Shown in pieces: positions 1-8,847 of a stretch of DNA of 64,000 bases. Every line of letters begins with the position of its first letter. Position 1 is the first letter of the stretch. This stretch comes from JBBCJR01 sp037190805. GTDB taxonomy: Bacteria > Pseudomonadota > Alphaproteobacteria > Sphingomonadales > Sphingomonadaceae. The stretch covers positions 62,001 through 126,000 of the forward strand of contig JBBCJR010000014.1 of the NCBI GenBank assembly GCA_037190805.1, in the 5' to 3' direction. The notes under the pieces were generated by a model. The model saw nothing but the letters and a program-made list of their open reading frames with translations, had not been told where the DNA came from and did no database searches. A program made the position numbers and the translations under genes.

Positions 1-890
1 GTGCCACGCGCCACCGCGCGCGCCTGGACCAGCAGCGGAATATCCGCGTCCAGTTCGATCGGAATGATGTCGCCGGGCTTCAGGTTCGCCAGCATCGACA
101 GCGGCACCACCGGCTCGGTCAGCACCGAACGCACCGGCAGCGGCACGTTCATGACCGCGCGGGTCAACGCGCCCGACCAGCGTGGATTTTCAGGGGTAGC
201 GGGGCCACCCGCCGGCGGCCCCAATTTAGCCAGCACCGGCTTCAGGGCACTGAGCGGATAGACGATATCGACCGGGGTCGAGCGCCCATCGGCCAGCGTC
301 ATCGAAAAGCGCGTCACCACGACCTGCTCGTTCGGGCCGAGATAATTCAGCAGGCGCGGGCTGCTTTCGTTGGCGACCGGATGAAAGGCCATGGGCTGGA
401 CCTTTTCCCACGTCTCGACCAGCCGTTCGATAAGGCCGCCGACCATCTTGTCGATGATCGCCTGCTCGGTCGCGCTGAACTCTGCCGGCAGGATGTCGGG
501 CACTGCGCCCGAGCCACCAAAATAGAGATCCGCCGCATGGAGGACGAGGCTGGGTTCCAGCACCACCAGCGCCTGCCCCTGGACCGGCGCGAGATCGACA
601 AGGGTGAGATTCATCAGGCTACCACGCAACCGCCGCGAATAGTCGCCGAAGCGCTCTGTCTGGGCCACCTCGACGTCGATGCGCGGCTGGCGGCGCAGGA
701 TCGGCGCGAACACCTCGCGCGCCTCGCGGGCGAAGCGCAGGCCAAGCTGGTGGAGACCGGGAAGATCGCCAAGCGCGGGCGGCGCGGCGCGGCCGATAGC
801 GTGCGCGATCCCGCCCGACGCATCGAGGTCGAACGAAATGCCGGCGCCGTCGTCGGCCATGTCAGCGTCGTTTTCGGTCCAGCTGGCCAT
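1..890 (-). CDS. fliM: Flagellar motor switch protein FliM (3' part cut by window edge)
   Basis: FliM sits in the C-ring between FliG and FliN and sets rotation direction. About 296 codons are present, starting at ATG 888-890, five bases after the fliL stop. The frame is open to base 1, so the C-terminus lies outside. The FliM hallmark GGSG occurs in DLYFGGSGAVPD. The visible end (PLSMLANLKPGDIIPIELDA) begins the SpoA domain that contacts FliN. The N-terminus (MASWTENDADMADDGAGIS) lacks the usual LSQ-x-EID CheY-binding peptide. It is the last visible gene of the flbD-to-fliM run; fliN and the export genes probably follow to the left. Identity is secure from sequence and from position after fliL. 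Confidence 0.9.
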   Translation of the reverse strand, partial: MASWTENDADMADDGAGISFDLDASGGIAHAIGRAAPPALGDLPGLHQLGLRFAREAREVFAPILRRQPRIDVEVAQTERFGDYSRRLRGSLMNLTLVDLAPVQGQALVVLEPSLVLHAADLYFGGSGAVPDILPAEFSATEQAIIDKMVGGLIERLVETWEKVQPMAFHPVANESSPRLLNYLGPNEQVVVTRFSMTLADGRSTPVDIVYPLSALKPVLAKLGPPAGGPATPENPRWSGALTRAVMNVPLPVRSVLTEPVVPLSMLANLKPGDIIPIELDADIPLLVQARAVARG

Positions 891-895
891 CGACG

Positions 896-1504
896 TCACT
901 GAACGATGAAATTGGTGAAGTAGACATCGGCGATACCGCCAAAGCCTTCCTTCTGCTTCAGGACGTCGTTGATCGCTTTGGTCAGCGCCTTTTGCAGCTG
1001 CGCCTTGCCTTCAGGCGTGAACACCGTCGTCTCGTCGGTGCCGGAGAGGGTGAGCAGCACCGCCGATCGGACCGGAATTTCGTGCCGGCGCAGATTGTCG
1101 ATGACGCGGTTGTCATAGTGGGTGACGATACCGAGGCCGATCTGGACGAAGCGCGGGCTGTCCTTGAGATTGGAGGTGAACTCCTTCTCGATCTGGAAAT
1201 AGGTCGATTCATATTTCTCGCCGCCGCCGCCGGCAAGCGATGGACCGGGGCCACCTTCGGCGCCCTCGCCGCCTTCTGCGCCACCCTCGGCGACCCCCTG
1301 GCCCTTGAGAACCAGCTGCGGCTGATTGGGGTCCACGGCCGGCTTTTGCGCCGACGCCCCGCCCCCACCCAGGCCCCCGCCGGCATAGACGCCCGCGCCA
1401 ACGCCGCCACCGATCAACAGCACGCCGCCAAGGCCGAGCAGAAGCATCTTCTTACCCTTGCCGCCCTTTTTTGCCTGGGGCTGTTCGTCGCTCACGTCAC
1501 TCAT
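896..1504 (-). CDS. fliL: Flagellar basal body-associated protein FliL
   Basis: FliL is a single-pass inner membrane protein that surrounds the stators and supports motor torque. The 202-residue product has a basic cytoplasmic start (KKGGKGKK), one transmembrane helix at about residues 20-42, a long Gly/Ala/Glu linker to about residue 95, and a periplasmic FliL domain ending in FIVQ. The Gly-rich linker is longer than usual. It lies 19 bases after fliK and 5 bases before fliM, which is the standard order. The GGAG nearest the start abuts the ATG, so initiation may depend on coupling with fliK. Confidence 0.93.
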   Translation of the reverse strand: MSDVSDEQPQAKKGGKGKKMLLLGLGGVLLIGGGVGAGVYAGGGLGGGGASAQKPAVDPNQPQLVLKGQGVAEGGAEGGEGAEGGPGPSLAGGGGEKYESTYFQIEKEFTSNLKDSPRFVQIGLGIVTHYDNRVIDNLRRHEIPVRSAVLLTLSGTDETTVFTPEGKAQLQKALTKAINDVLKQKEGFGGIADVYFTNFIVQ

Positions 1505-1523
1505 CTCCGCTCACTTGCAATGG

Positions 1524-3254
1524 TCAGGCCAGGCGGTCGCGCGTCACGCGCGGCCGGTCGGCAGCTGTTTCAGGCTGATCCTCGGGCTGATCGCGCCGGG
1601 CCGATGAGGGCGCGGCAGGCAGATCGGCATCCCGGCCGCTGGCCGCGCGCTGTTGCCCGCCGCCCGTTCCGGCACCGAGATCGACCTGCGCCTGGCCAAG
1701 CCGCAGTCCCCGCGCTTCCGCCATCTCCGCCAGCTTCGGCGCGGCATCGGCGATGATGGCGCGCGCTTCGGGGCTGTCCGTGGTGAAAGTGACATGGACG
1801 CGCTCGCCCTCGACCCGGATACGGACGTCGAGCGCCCCAAGGGCATCGGGCAGCAGCTTCATGTGGGTGACACGCACCGGACCGGTGGCACGCGCTTCCT
1901 CGACCCGGTCGACCAGCGTGTCGAGCCAGTCGGCTCGGCTCGTGTCTAGCACAGGCCCTTGAGGCGCGGGCGCGCGCGCGGTCTCGATGGTGGCCGGTGC
2001 GGCAACGCCGACCGGCGCAGCGACCACGGCCGGCGGCGATGCCTGCAGGCCATCCGTCACCGCGGGTTGGGCGGTCGTGGTCTCGGCTGGCACCGATATG
2101 GCGGCCACGGACCGGACGGACGGGGCATCACCGCGTTGGACTTCGATCACCACTGGGGCAACAGGCGCTTCGCTGCGGGCTGGCATTCCGCCATGACGCA
2201 TCACCGGACCTTCTGTCGTCACGGCCGATGCAGCGCGTGCAGGCCCGGAATTATCTCCTGTCGCCGACGTCATTGACAACGCAGTCGCGGATGCCCGGAC
2301 ACCCGGGCGGTCCAACTCGACTGGAGATACGGGAACGCTGTTGGCGGCCGTCGCCGAGGAGGACGGAGCCGGCTCCGGCACCATACGATTAACGACATTC
2401 GGCGTCAGCACGGGCGACGGCGCAGGCACGGCCACAACGGGCCCTGCGGGCAGTATCGGCGCGGTCGCCGTCGCGGCTATGGTTTCCACCACCGGAGCGA
2501 CTGCCGGGGCGGCACTGCCAACCGGCGCGGCGACCGGTTCGAGGACGCCTGGAATCACGTTGGTCGCGAGGATTGGGGCGGCGGGCACACTGGAGATCGC
2601 GCCGGCAGCAGGAAACGGCAGCGGCGCGCTAGGAGGCGCCACGCCGGCGGCGGAAATCGATCCGTTGGCGTTGCTGTTGCCAACTGAAGCGGAGGAGGCT
2701 GGCTCCGCGCCAGCATGATTGACAGGCGGCTTGGCGAGCGCGGGCGCTGTGCCTCCCGGCACCGATGGACCGACAGCGGCAGCGGCCTGGTAGGATGTTT
2801 CACTCACGATGTCCTGACGGTCGATCGCCGGTGAAGCCACCATAGCCGGGGTTGTGGAACGATCAGCGGATGGAGCGACCATCGGCGTCAGGCTGCGTGA
2901 AACCACGGTCGGCAAATCGAGGGACAGCGGCAGCCACATCGGGGCGCCATTCGCTGCGTCGCGATCATCCTCGGCCGCCTGCGTAGCGGAAGGCAGGCCG
3001 TGCATCTCTTCGCCATCGGCATCGTCTTTGCCGGCGGCAACGATCTGCCGGTTAAGCGGCAAGACATTGCCGTTTGCCGGCAAGATGGCGGCAAAGGCCG
3101 CCGTCAGGGGGGCGTCCGACACACCGTCAGGATCAGGTTGGGAAAGCAGGTCGGCGAACGCGGGCAGGGCGTCCGATCCCAGAATCGGCGCGGGCGCGAC
3201 GACATCCGCGCCGCCGACAGCCGCCATATCCGTCATGATCGAGACTATGTCCAC
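1524..3254 (-). CDS. fliK: Flagellar hook-length control protein FliK
   Basis: FliK is the secreted ruler that ends hook growth and switches export specificity. The 576-residue product has a long Ala/Pro/Val-rich low-complexity middle and a conserved C-terminal domain at about residues 440-530 (LLPDALGALDVRIRVEGERV), typical of Flg_hook proteins. The tail is polar and charged. The chosen start is GTG at 3254; an in-frame ATG at 3236 is an alternative and neither has a strong ribosome binding site. A sigma-54 promoter lies just upstream inside fliJ, and a pair of enhancer-like dyads lies inside the first 220 bases of the gene. FliK, FliL and FliM may therefore form a separately controlled late unit. 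Confidence 0.88.
   Translation of the reverse strand: MDIVSIMTDMAAVGGADVVAPAPILGSDALPAFADLLSQPDPDGVSDAPLTAAFAAILPANGNVLPLNRQIVAAGKDDADGEEMHGLPSATQAAEDDRDAANGAPMWLPLSLDLPTVVSRSLTPMVAPSADRSTTPAMVASPAIDRQDIVSETSYQAAAAVGPSVPGGTAPALAKPPVNHAGAEPASSASVGNSNANGSISAAGVAPPSAPLPFPAAGAISSVPAAPILATNVIPGVLEPVAAPVGSAAPAVAPVVETIAATATAPILPAGPVVAVPAPSPVLTPNVVNRMVPEPAPSSSATAANSVPVSPVELDRPGVRASATALSMTSATGDNSGPARAASAVTTEGPVMRHGGMPARSEAPVAPVVIEVQRGDAPSVRSVAAISVPAETTTAQPAVTDGLQASPPAVVAAPVGVAAPATIETARAPAPQGPVLDTSRADWLDTLVDRVEEARATGPVRVTHMKLLPDALGALDVRIRVEGERVHVTFTTDSPEARAIIADAAPKLAEMAEARGLRLGQAQVDLGAGTGGGQQRAASGRDADLPAAPSSARRDQPEDQPETAADRPRVTRDRLA
3035..3072. promoter_or_regulatory. Tandem enhancer-like dyads inside fliK
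   Basis: Two 16-bp dyads, CGGCAACGATCTGCCG (3035-3050) and CGGCAAGACATTGCCG (3057-3072), lie with centres 22 bp apart. The same motif and the same spacing recur between motA-like and flgB. They lie about 215-250 bases downstream of the predicted fliK sigma-54 start. Caulobacter FlbD also uses downstream ftr sites. Binding by the FlbD-like protein of this window is inferred. Confidence 0.6.
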
Positions 3255-3279
3255 GGGACCCGTTGCCCTTTAACCAGGT

Positions 3280-3717
3280 TCAGTCGGATTTGTCAGAGCA
3301 AGAGGCGTGCCAGCGTTTGGTAGGTGTTGGCGCATCAGCCAGTTTGCGCATTTCGTCGAGGGCACGATCGCGGCGGGCGCGGTCGACCAGCTTCTCGATC
3401 GCGCCATGGTCGCGACCGGCTTCCAGCGTTCGGGCGCGGGCCGCCTCGAGTTGCTGCTCGGCCACCAGTGCGCGCCGCCCGGCCTCGCGCCGCGACCCGT
3501 CCAGGCGTTCACGATAATGGGCTGTGGCGGCCAGCATGAGGCCGCTGGCGTTGCCGGCGCGGGGGCCGGCATCCACCGCCAGCCGCTGGATGCGCTGGGC
3601 GAGTGCGGCAATGGTTTCCGCCTGATTGGCGGCAGCCGCCTCCTCCGCCCGCTTGAGGTCGAGCTGAAGCGCCCGCACCCGGAGCAGCCGGCCCAGCCGA
3701 TGCTCGTCGCGTTTCAT
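3280..3717 (-). CDS. fliJ: Flagellar export chaperone/stalk protein FliJ
   Basis: FliJ is a small coiled-coil protein that fits into the FliI ring like a rotary stalk and escorts export substrates. The 145-residue product is almost entirely helical and rich in Ala, Arg and Glu, with no hydrophobic segment. Sequence conservation in this family is low, so the call rests on length, coiled-coil composition (LKRAEEAAAANQAETIAALA) and position directly after fliI with a four-base gap. Its 3' end carries the sigma-54 promoter for fliK. Confidence 0.8.
   Translation of the reverse strand: MKRDEHRLGRLLRVRALQLDLKRAEEAAAANQAETIAALAQRIQRLAVDAGPRAGNASGLMLAATAHYRERLDGSRREAGRRALVAEQQLEAARARTLEAGRDHGAIEKLVDRARRDRALDEMRKLADAPTPTKRWHASCSDKSD
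3297..3312 (-). promoter_or_regulatory. Sigma-54 promoter for fliK-fliL-fliM
   Basis: Read on the minus strand the sequence is TGGCACGCCTCTTGCT, a complete match to the -24/-12 consensus TGGCACG-N4-TTGCW. The start site is expected near 3286, about 32 bases before the fliK start. It lies within the 3' end of fliJ, so fliK can be transcribed independently of the upstream operon. Confidence 0.8.
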
Positions 3718-3721
3718 GGGA

Positions 3722-5050
3722 TCAGCCGCCGAACAGCTGTTTCAAGTCGGCGACAGCCGCGCCCAGACCGACGCGAGCGTCGGGATCCTGCCGGATATAT
3801 TCCAGGATCGCCGGCTGATGGACGATCGCCTCGTCGATCGCGGCGTCGCTGCCGGCGCGATAGGCGCCCATCAGGATCAGGTCGCGGTTTTCCTCATAGG
3901 TGGCAAGGTGGCGGCGCAACTGTCGGGCCGCGCGGACATGGTCGGCCGGCACGATGTCGGTCATCACCCGGCTGACCGAGGGGCCGAGGTCGATGGCCGG
4001 ATAAACGCCACGTTCCGCCAGACTGCGCGACAGGACGATGTGCCCGTCGAGGATCGAGCGGGCGCTGTCGACCACCGGATCGGCGCCGTCGTCGCCATCG
4101 GCGAGCACGGTATAGATGGCGGTGATCGACCCGCCGCCGGCGACATCAACGCCAGCACGCTCGATCAGGTTGGGCAGCATGGCGATGGCGGACGGCGGAT
4201 AGCCGCGCGCCGACGCCGGCTCGCCCAGCGCCAGTCCGATCTCGCGCCCGGCATGGGCGACACGGGTCAGGCTGTCCATGATCAGGAGAACGCGCTTGCC
4301 CTCGGCCCGGAACGCCTCGGCAATGGCGGTGGCGCGCATCGCCCCCCGGATGCGCAGTACTGGCGAATGGTTCGCCGGGACCGCGACGACGACCGAGCGC
4401 GCACGCGCCTCGCCCGCCACCTTGGTTTCGAGGAAGTCCGACACCTCGCGGCTGCGCTCGCCGATCAGGCCGATGACGATGACGTCGGCCTCTGCGGCAC
4501 GGACGATCATGCCGAGCAGCACCGACTTGCCAACGCCCGAGCCGGCCATGATGCCGATGCGCTGGCCCTCGCCAACGGTCAAAAGCCCATTGATGGCGCG
4601 CACCCCGACGTCGAGCGGCTTCAGCACCCGGCCACGGTCGAGCGGGTTCTGCATCCGCCCAGCGAGCGGCCAGGCACCAGCGCCGCGAATCGGGCCCAGG
4701 TCGTCGATCGGCCGCCCTGCCCCGTCGACGACACGGCCGAGCAGCGCCGCGCCGATCTCCGCCTCACCCGGGGGACCGGTCGGGGTAACGACAGCGCCCG
4801 GCAGCAACGAGGCCGGACCGCCCAGGTTCATCATCAGCGTGCGCCCGGCGCGAAAGCCGATCACCTCCGCCTCGATGGCGCCGCCCTGCGCGGTGGCAAT
4901 GGTGCAGACGGTGCCGACCGGCACTGTCAGGCCGACAGCCTCCATCAGCAAGCCGTCGAACGCGGCCAGCCGGCCATGCACCCGGAAGCGCGGAACGAAG
5001 TCCGAGGTTTCGATATCGGCGAGCAGCGCCGCCGCGAAGCGTCCGGGCAT
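3722..5050 (-). CDS. fliI: Flagellum-specific ATPase FliI
   Basis: FliI is the hexameric ATPase that energises loading of substrates into the flagellar type III export gate. The 442-residue product has the F1-beta-like fold, with a Walker A motif GSGVGKS at residues 170-176, a Walker B region (RVLLIMDSLTRVAHAGREIG) and the family segment EPASARGYPPS. The start is ATG 5050, which overlaps the fliH stop as TGATG. The frame remains open further upstream inside fliH, but that extension matches nothing in the family. FliI acts with FliH (regulator) and FliJ (stalk) on either side. Confidence 0.96.
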   Translation of the reverse strand: MPGRFAAALLADIETSDFVPRFRVHGRLAAFDGLLMEAVGLTVPVGTVCTIATAQGGAIEAEVIGFRAGRTLMMNLGGPASLLPGAVVTPTGPPGEAEIGAALLGRVVDGAGRPIDDLGPIRGAGAWPLAGRMQNPLDRGRVLKPLDVGVRAINGLLTVGEGQRIGIMAGSGVGKSVLLGMIVRAAEADVIVIGLIGERSREVSDFLETKVAGEARARSVVVAVPANHSPVLRIRGAMRATAIAEAFRAEGKRVLLIMDSLTRVAHAGREIGLALGEPASARGYPPSAIAMLPNLIERAGVDVAGGGSITAIYTVLADGDDGADPVVDSARSILDGHIVLSRSLAERGVYPAIDLGPSVSRVMTDIVPADHVRAARQLRRHLATYEENRDLILMGAYRAGSDAAIDEAIVHQPAILEYIRQDPDARVGLGAAVADLKQLFGG

Positions 5051-5724
5051 CAGCCGGGCAGCATCATGCGGTCGAGCCGGCCCGACAGCTGCTCCAGCCA
5101 TAGCGCCGGGCCATCGTCGATCAGCGTGCTCGGCGTTTCGAGGCGGAAGGCACCGCGCTCGATCCCGGCGTCGGCGACGATGGCAACACCTGTGGGCAGC
5201 ATTGCCGCGGCCAGCGCATGGTCGGCGGGGTGCAGATGGACCGTCGCGGGCTCCGTCGCATCGGCGAGCATGGCCATGGCGGTGTCGACCCTGGCGGCGA
5301 TCAGTTCGGGCGCGATGCCGGCATCGCCGACCAGCCGACCGACCAGTGCCAGCACGGTTTTCTGAAGGATGGGGGCAAGTTCGATGACGTTGAGCGACCG
5401 GCCGCCCAGTTCGCCCAGCAGCGCCGCCAGCGCGGCGCGATCATCGTCCAGCTCGGCGCGCGCCCGACGATCGCCTTCGCTCACACCTTCAGCGAAGGCT
5501 TCGGCGCGCGCGGCCAGCAGCGCCGCAGCGGCGGGATCGGGTTCCGGCGCGGCTGGCGCCGGCGCGGGCGGCGGTGTCGGAACGGCGGCGATGCCACCGC
5601 TGAAATCCGCCGCCTCAAGCCGCCGCATCAGGTCGCGAACGGTGAAACCCTGCCGCCGCTGGGCCATGCTGGCACCCAACGCAGCGGCGTCGAGGACCGT
5701 GGCGGTGGCGGTCGCGTTAGACAT
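5050..5724 (-). CDS. fliH: Flagellar assembly protein FliH
   Basis: FliH binds FliI as a dimer, holds it at the C-ring and modulates its ATPase. The 224-residue product has a Pro/Ala-rich linker near residues 50-65, then a long Ala/Glu/Arg helical stretch and a C-terminal FliI-binding domain (MLADATEPATVHLHPADHAL). The start is placed at ATG 5724 (MSNATATATV), giving an 8-base overlap with the end of fliG. A longer frame starting at 5763 would overlap fliG by 47 bases and looks spurious. Identity rests on position between fliG and fliI as well as composition. Confidence 0.86.
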   Translation of the reverse strand: MSNATATATVLDAAALGASMAQRRQGFTVRDLMRRLEAADFSGGIAAVPTPPPAPAPAAPEPDPAAAALLAARAEAFAEGVSEGDRRARAELDDDRAALAALLGELGGRSLNVIELAPILQKTVLALVGRLVGDAGIAPELIAARVDTAMAMLADATEPATVHLHPADHALAAAMLPTGVAIVADAGIERGAFRLETPSTLIDDGPALWLEQLSGRLDRMMLPG

Positions 5725-6733
5725 AGTCGTCACCCTTGCCGCCCATCTGGATGGTGCCGGCATTGGCGAGCTGGCGAGCGGTGGTGAGGATGACCTTCTG
5801 AGCCTCGATCACCTCGGCCATCTTGACCGGCCCGCGCGCTTCCATCTCGTCCCGGATGCCGTCGGCGGCACGGCTCGACATGCAGCCGAGGAAGCGGCCG
5901 CGCATGACCTCGTCGACGCCCTTGAGCGCGACCACCAGAATGTCGGCCTCGACGCTTCTGAGCAGCGTGCCCATGCTCTTGTCGTCGAGGGCGAGCAGAT
6001 GTTCGAAGATGAACATCTGATCCTCGATCGCCTGCGCGGTCACCTTGTCGAGCTTGGTCAGGCGGGCAATGACCCGCTGCTCTGTCGCCTTGGCGGCGTT
6101 GTTCATGATCGCGGCGGCTTCCTTGGTGCCGCCCAGCGGCACGCCCGGCGCGCCCTTGCCCATGCCCGGCTTGCGACGGGCGAGAACGGTTTTCAGCGTT
6201 CCGATCGCTTCAGGCGACACCGGGCCGAGCTTGGCGACCCGGTGAACCAGGTCGGGCTGCATCGGGTCGGGCAGCAGCTGCAGGACCTTTGCCGCCACCT
6301 CGGGCGGCAGGTTCGCCATCAGCACGGCGGCGATCTGGGGGTGCTCGCTCTCGACGATGTCGGCGATCTCCGCCGGGTCCATCCAGGCCAGCGTATCAAG
6401 CCCGCGCACCTCCTCGGCCGGGGTGATCCGCGCGAGCACGCTGCCTGCGCGGTCATGGCCGAGGGCGCGGTGCAGCACCGTCTCGATATGGGGACGCGGG
6501 TCGAAGCCGATGCCGGTGCGGGTGCGGGCGTGGCCGACGAAATCGTCGAGCACGGTCATCACCTGCGGCTCGCCGATGTCGGCGACCGAGAACATCGCCC
6601 GGCCCAGCTCCTGAACCTCATCCGGCTCCAGCTTCTGGAGGATGGCGGCCGCCTCCTCCTCGCCGACCAGCATCATCAGGACGGCGGCGCGTTCGACACC
6701 GGAAATCGCCGTCGCGGCGGCAAGGGCGCTCAT
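5717..6733 (-). CDS. fliG: Flagellar motor switch protein FliG
   Basis: FliG forms the top of the C-ring and transmits stator torque to the rotor. The 338-residue product has the N-terminal FliF-binding domain (RAAVLMMLVGEEEAAAILQK), the middle domain with the diagnostic EHPQ motif in ESEHPQIAAVLMANLP, and the C-terminal torque domain with charged helices (LLRSVEADILVVALKGVDE). Length is normal. Its ATG overlaps the fliF stop (ATGA), and its end overlaps the fliH start, indicating tight coupling of the MS-ring and C-ring genes. Confidence 0.96.
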   Translation of the reverse strand: MSALAAATAISGVERAAVLMMLVGEEEAAAILQKLEPDEVQELGRAMFSVADIGEPQVMTVLDDFVGHARTRTGIGFDPRPHIETVLHRALGHDRAGSVLARITPAEEVRGLDTLAWMDPAEIADIVESEHPQIAAVLMANLPPEVAAKVLQLLPDPMQPDLVHRVAKLGPVSPEAIGTLKTVLARRKPGMGKGAPGVPLGGTKEAAAIMNNAAKATEQRVIARLTKLDKVTAQAIEDQMFIFEHLLALDDKSMGTLLRSVEADILVVALKGVDEVMRGRFLGCMSSRAADGIRDEMEARGPVKMAEVIEAQKVILTTARQLANAGTIQMGGKGDDYV

Positions 6734-8493
6734 CGCGCGCCCTCCTTCGCGGCATCGGCGCGCATCATGTCACGCACGGCCAGCGCCGCCCGTTCGGGAT
6801 TGTCGCGCGTGAAGGACCGAACCGCCTGTACGCGATCGTCATAGCTGCGGGCACCGTCGAGCATGTCCAGCGCCGTGGCCCCAGGCGCCGGCTGGAACGC
6901 CATCGCGGCGGGACCGGCGAGGCCGAGCGCGGCCGCCTGCTGGGCCGCCCCTGCCTGGGCGGCAGCGGCGCTGTCGCGGCGCTTGATGATTGTCTTGACC
7001 AGCGGCCGGACGGCGCCGAACACGACGATCGCGGCAACCGCGAGGGCCGTCAGATTACGGGCCAGCATCGCCACCCACCCGGCCTCGTACCAGGGCTGCT
7101 CGGAAGCTTCCATCGCCTCGGCCCCGGCAAAGGCACGCGACACCACGGCCACCTGATCGCCCCGCGCCTGGTCGAAGCCGACGGCGGCGCGAACGACGTT
7201 GGTCAGCTGCTCGATCTCCGCCGGAGTCCGCTTCTTGGCGCCCTCCAGCTCGCGGATGACGACCGCGACCGACAGTCGCTTGACCTCGCCGGGAGCCTGC
7301 CGGGTCACGGAGATCTGCTTGCCGACCTCGTAGTTGCGGGCATAATTCTCGTTCTGCTTCGCGATCCCGGCACCGGTGGGATCGGCGGGCGCGCCCGCAG
7401 GCGCGGCGCCCGGCACGGCCGGCGTCATCACACCGCCCTGCTCGGCCGCGACCTGCGTCGCCGGCGGCGGTGTGTTCGACAGCGCGCCGGGGATGCCCTG
7501 AGCGGGCGCGGCGGCACCGGCGCCGGCGGCGGAGGTCCACGACCCCTGCTCGGACGCGATGACCGTTCCATCCTTGTTATAGCTCTCGCTGGTCGCCTGG
7601 CTTTCGTCGAGATTGACGTCGGCCTGGACCTCGGCGGTGTAGTTTCCGGCCCCGACCAACGGCGTCATCAGCTGAGCCAGCTGCTCGCGATACTTGCCCT
7701 CCACCTTGCGCTGAAAGGCGATGCGCTGGTCGCTGGCGGCGACGGTCGGGTCGCTGTCATGCTGGGTCAGGAGACTGCCATTCTGGTCGACCACGGTAAC
7801 GGCGTCGGGCTTCATGCCCGGCACCGAAGAGGCGACAAGGTTGATGATCGAGCGCACCTGCGCGTCGCTGAGCGCGCGACCGGACGCCAGCTTCACCACC
7901 ACCGACGCCGACGGCGCGGCATTGTCACGCACGAAGACAGAGCTCTCGGGTGTCGCCAGATGGACACGCGCTTCGGTAACGGCATCGATTTCCTGGATCG
8001 AGCGGGCGATCTCGCTCTCGCGCGCCTGGCGCAGACGCTCGCCCTCAACGGCACGACTGACGCCGAGCGGCAGCTGGTCGAGGATCGCATAGCCCCCCGG
8101 CGCCGCTTTCGGCAGATTCTGGGAGGCCAGCAGCATCCGCGCCTTGTAATAATCCCCCTCGGCGACAGTGAGGGCGCCCGAGCCGCTGTCGACACGACTG
8201 GAAATGCCGGCCGTGTTGAGAGAATCGCTGATCGCCTGCTTGTCGGCGTCTTCCAGCCCGGCGAACAGCAGCTTCTGCGGCGGCGTGCGGACCGTCGACC
8301 AGGCGAGGGCCGCGCCGGCAAGCAGCAGGATCGCGAGCAGGAGCGGCAAGCTCTTGCGCACCGCCGGCTGGTTGAGGATGCTCGCCACGCCGCCGTCAAG
8401 GGCAGGCAGGCGAATGCCCGCGCCGGTTGCGGCACGGGACGGCTGGGGGCTCAGGATTTCGCCTTGAGCGACGGCGGGAACGATGTCGGCCAT
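6730..8493 (-). CDS. fliF: Flagellar MS-ring protein FliF
   Basis: FliF builds the membrane-embedded MS-ring on which rod, export gate and C-ring assemble. The 587-residue product has a cytoplasmic N-terminus, a first transmembrane helix near residues 48-68 (LPLLLAILLLAGAALAW), the periplasmic ring-building domains (for example KLLFAGLEDADKQAISDSLN), a Pro/Ala/Gly-rich stretch, a second transmembrane helix near residue 480 (LTALAVAAIVVFGAVRPLV), and a short cytoplasmic tail for FliG. Length is typical. It starts three bases after fliE ends. Confidence 0.96.
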   Translation of the reverse strand: MADIVPAVAQGEILSPQPSRAATGAGIRLPALDGGVASILNQPAVRKSLPLLLAILLLAGAALAWSTVRTPPQKLLFAGLEDADKQAISDSLNTAGISSRVDSGSGALTVAEGDYYKARMLLASQNLPKAAPGGYAILDQLPLGVSRAVEGERLRQARESEIARSIQEIDAVTEARVHLATPESSVFVRDNAAPSASVVVKLASGRALSDAQVRSIINLVASSVPGMKPDAVTVVDQNGSLLTQHDSDPTVAASDQRIAFQRKVEGKYREQLAQLMTPLVGAGNYTAEVQADVNLDESQATSESYNKDGTVIASEQGSWTSAAGAGAAAPAQGIPGALSNTPPPATQVAAEQGGVMTPAVPGAAPAGAPADPTGAGIAKQNENYARNYEVGKQISVTRQAPGEVKRLSVAVVIRELEGAKKRTPAEIEQLTNVVRAAVGFDQARGDQVAVVSRAFAGAEAMEASEQPWYEAGWVAMLARNLTALAVAAIVVFGAVRPLVKTIIKRRDSAAAAQAGAAQQAAALGLAGPAAMAFQPAPGATALDMLDGARSYDDRVQAVRSFTRDNPERAALAVRDMMRADAAKEGAR

Positions 8494-8496
8494 GGC

Positions 8497-8847
8497 TTAG
8501 ACCGGCATGCTCATGATGTCTTTATAGGCAGACAACAGCTTGTTCCTTACCTGGAGGGTCGCTTCGAAACCGATCGATGCCTTCTGGCGGGCCAGCATCA
8601 CCTCGGCGACGTCGACGCTGTCGCCGCGCTCATAGGCTTCGCTGCTGCGCGCGGCCTGATTCTGGGCCGCGTTGACGTCCTTCAGCATCGCATCGAGACG
8701 CGCGCCGAAGCCCCCCTCGGCCGGCTTGTCGACGGCGGGCGGGGTGATCGCGGGCTGGGCGCCGGCGGCGCGCGACAGGGCCGCGTTGCGCTCGAGGATC
8801 TGGGCGCGCAGCGCCATCACCTGACTGGTCGCGTCGATCCTGCTCAT
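8497..8847 (-). CDS. fliE: Flagellar hook-basal body complex protein FliE
   Basis: FliE links the MS-ring to the proximal rod. The 116-residue product ends with the conserved FliE signature (MLARQKASIGFEATLQVRNK, then a short helix ending in DIMSMPV). The N-terminal half is a variable Ala-rich helix. The ATG overlaps the flbD stop (ATGA), so the regulator and the first structural protein are translationally coupled. Confidence 0.93.
   Translation of the reverse strand: MSRIDATSQVMALRAQILERNAALSRAAGAQPAITPPAVDKPAEGGFGARLDAMLKDVNAAQNQAARSSEAYERGDSVDVAEVMLARQKASIGFEATLQVRNKLLSAYKDIMSMPV

Noticed and set aside
1516..1531. Sigma-54-like TGGCCTG-N4-TTGCA just before fliL.
   Set aside because: The predicted start would be only a couple of bases before the fliL ATG, and two of seven -24 positions differ; probably chance.
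3716..5387. Two overlapping long plus-strand frames antisense to fliI and fliH.
   Set aside because: Composition is low-complexity Arg/Ala/Asp and the sense strand carries a clear ATPase.
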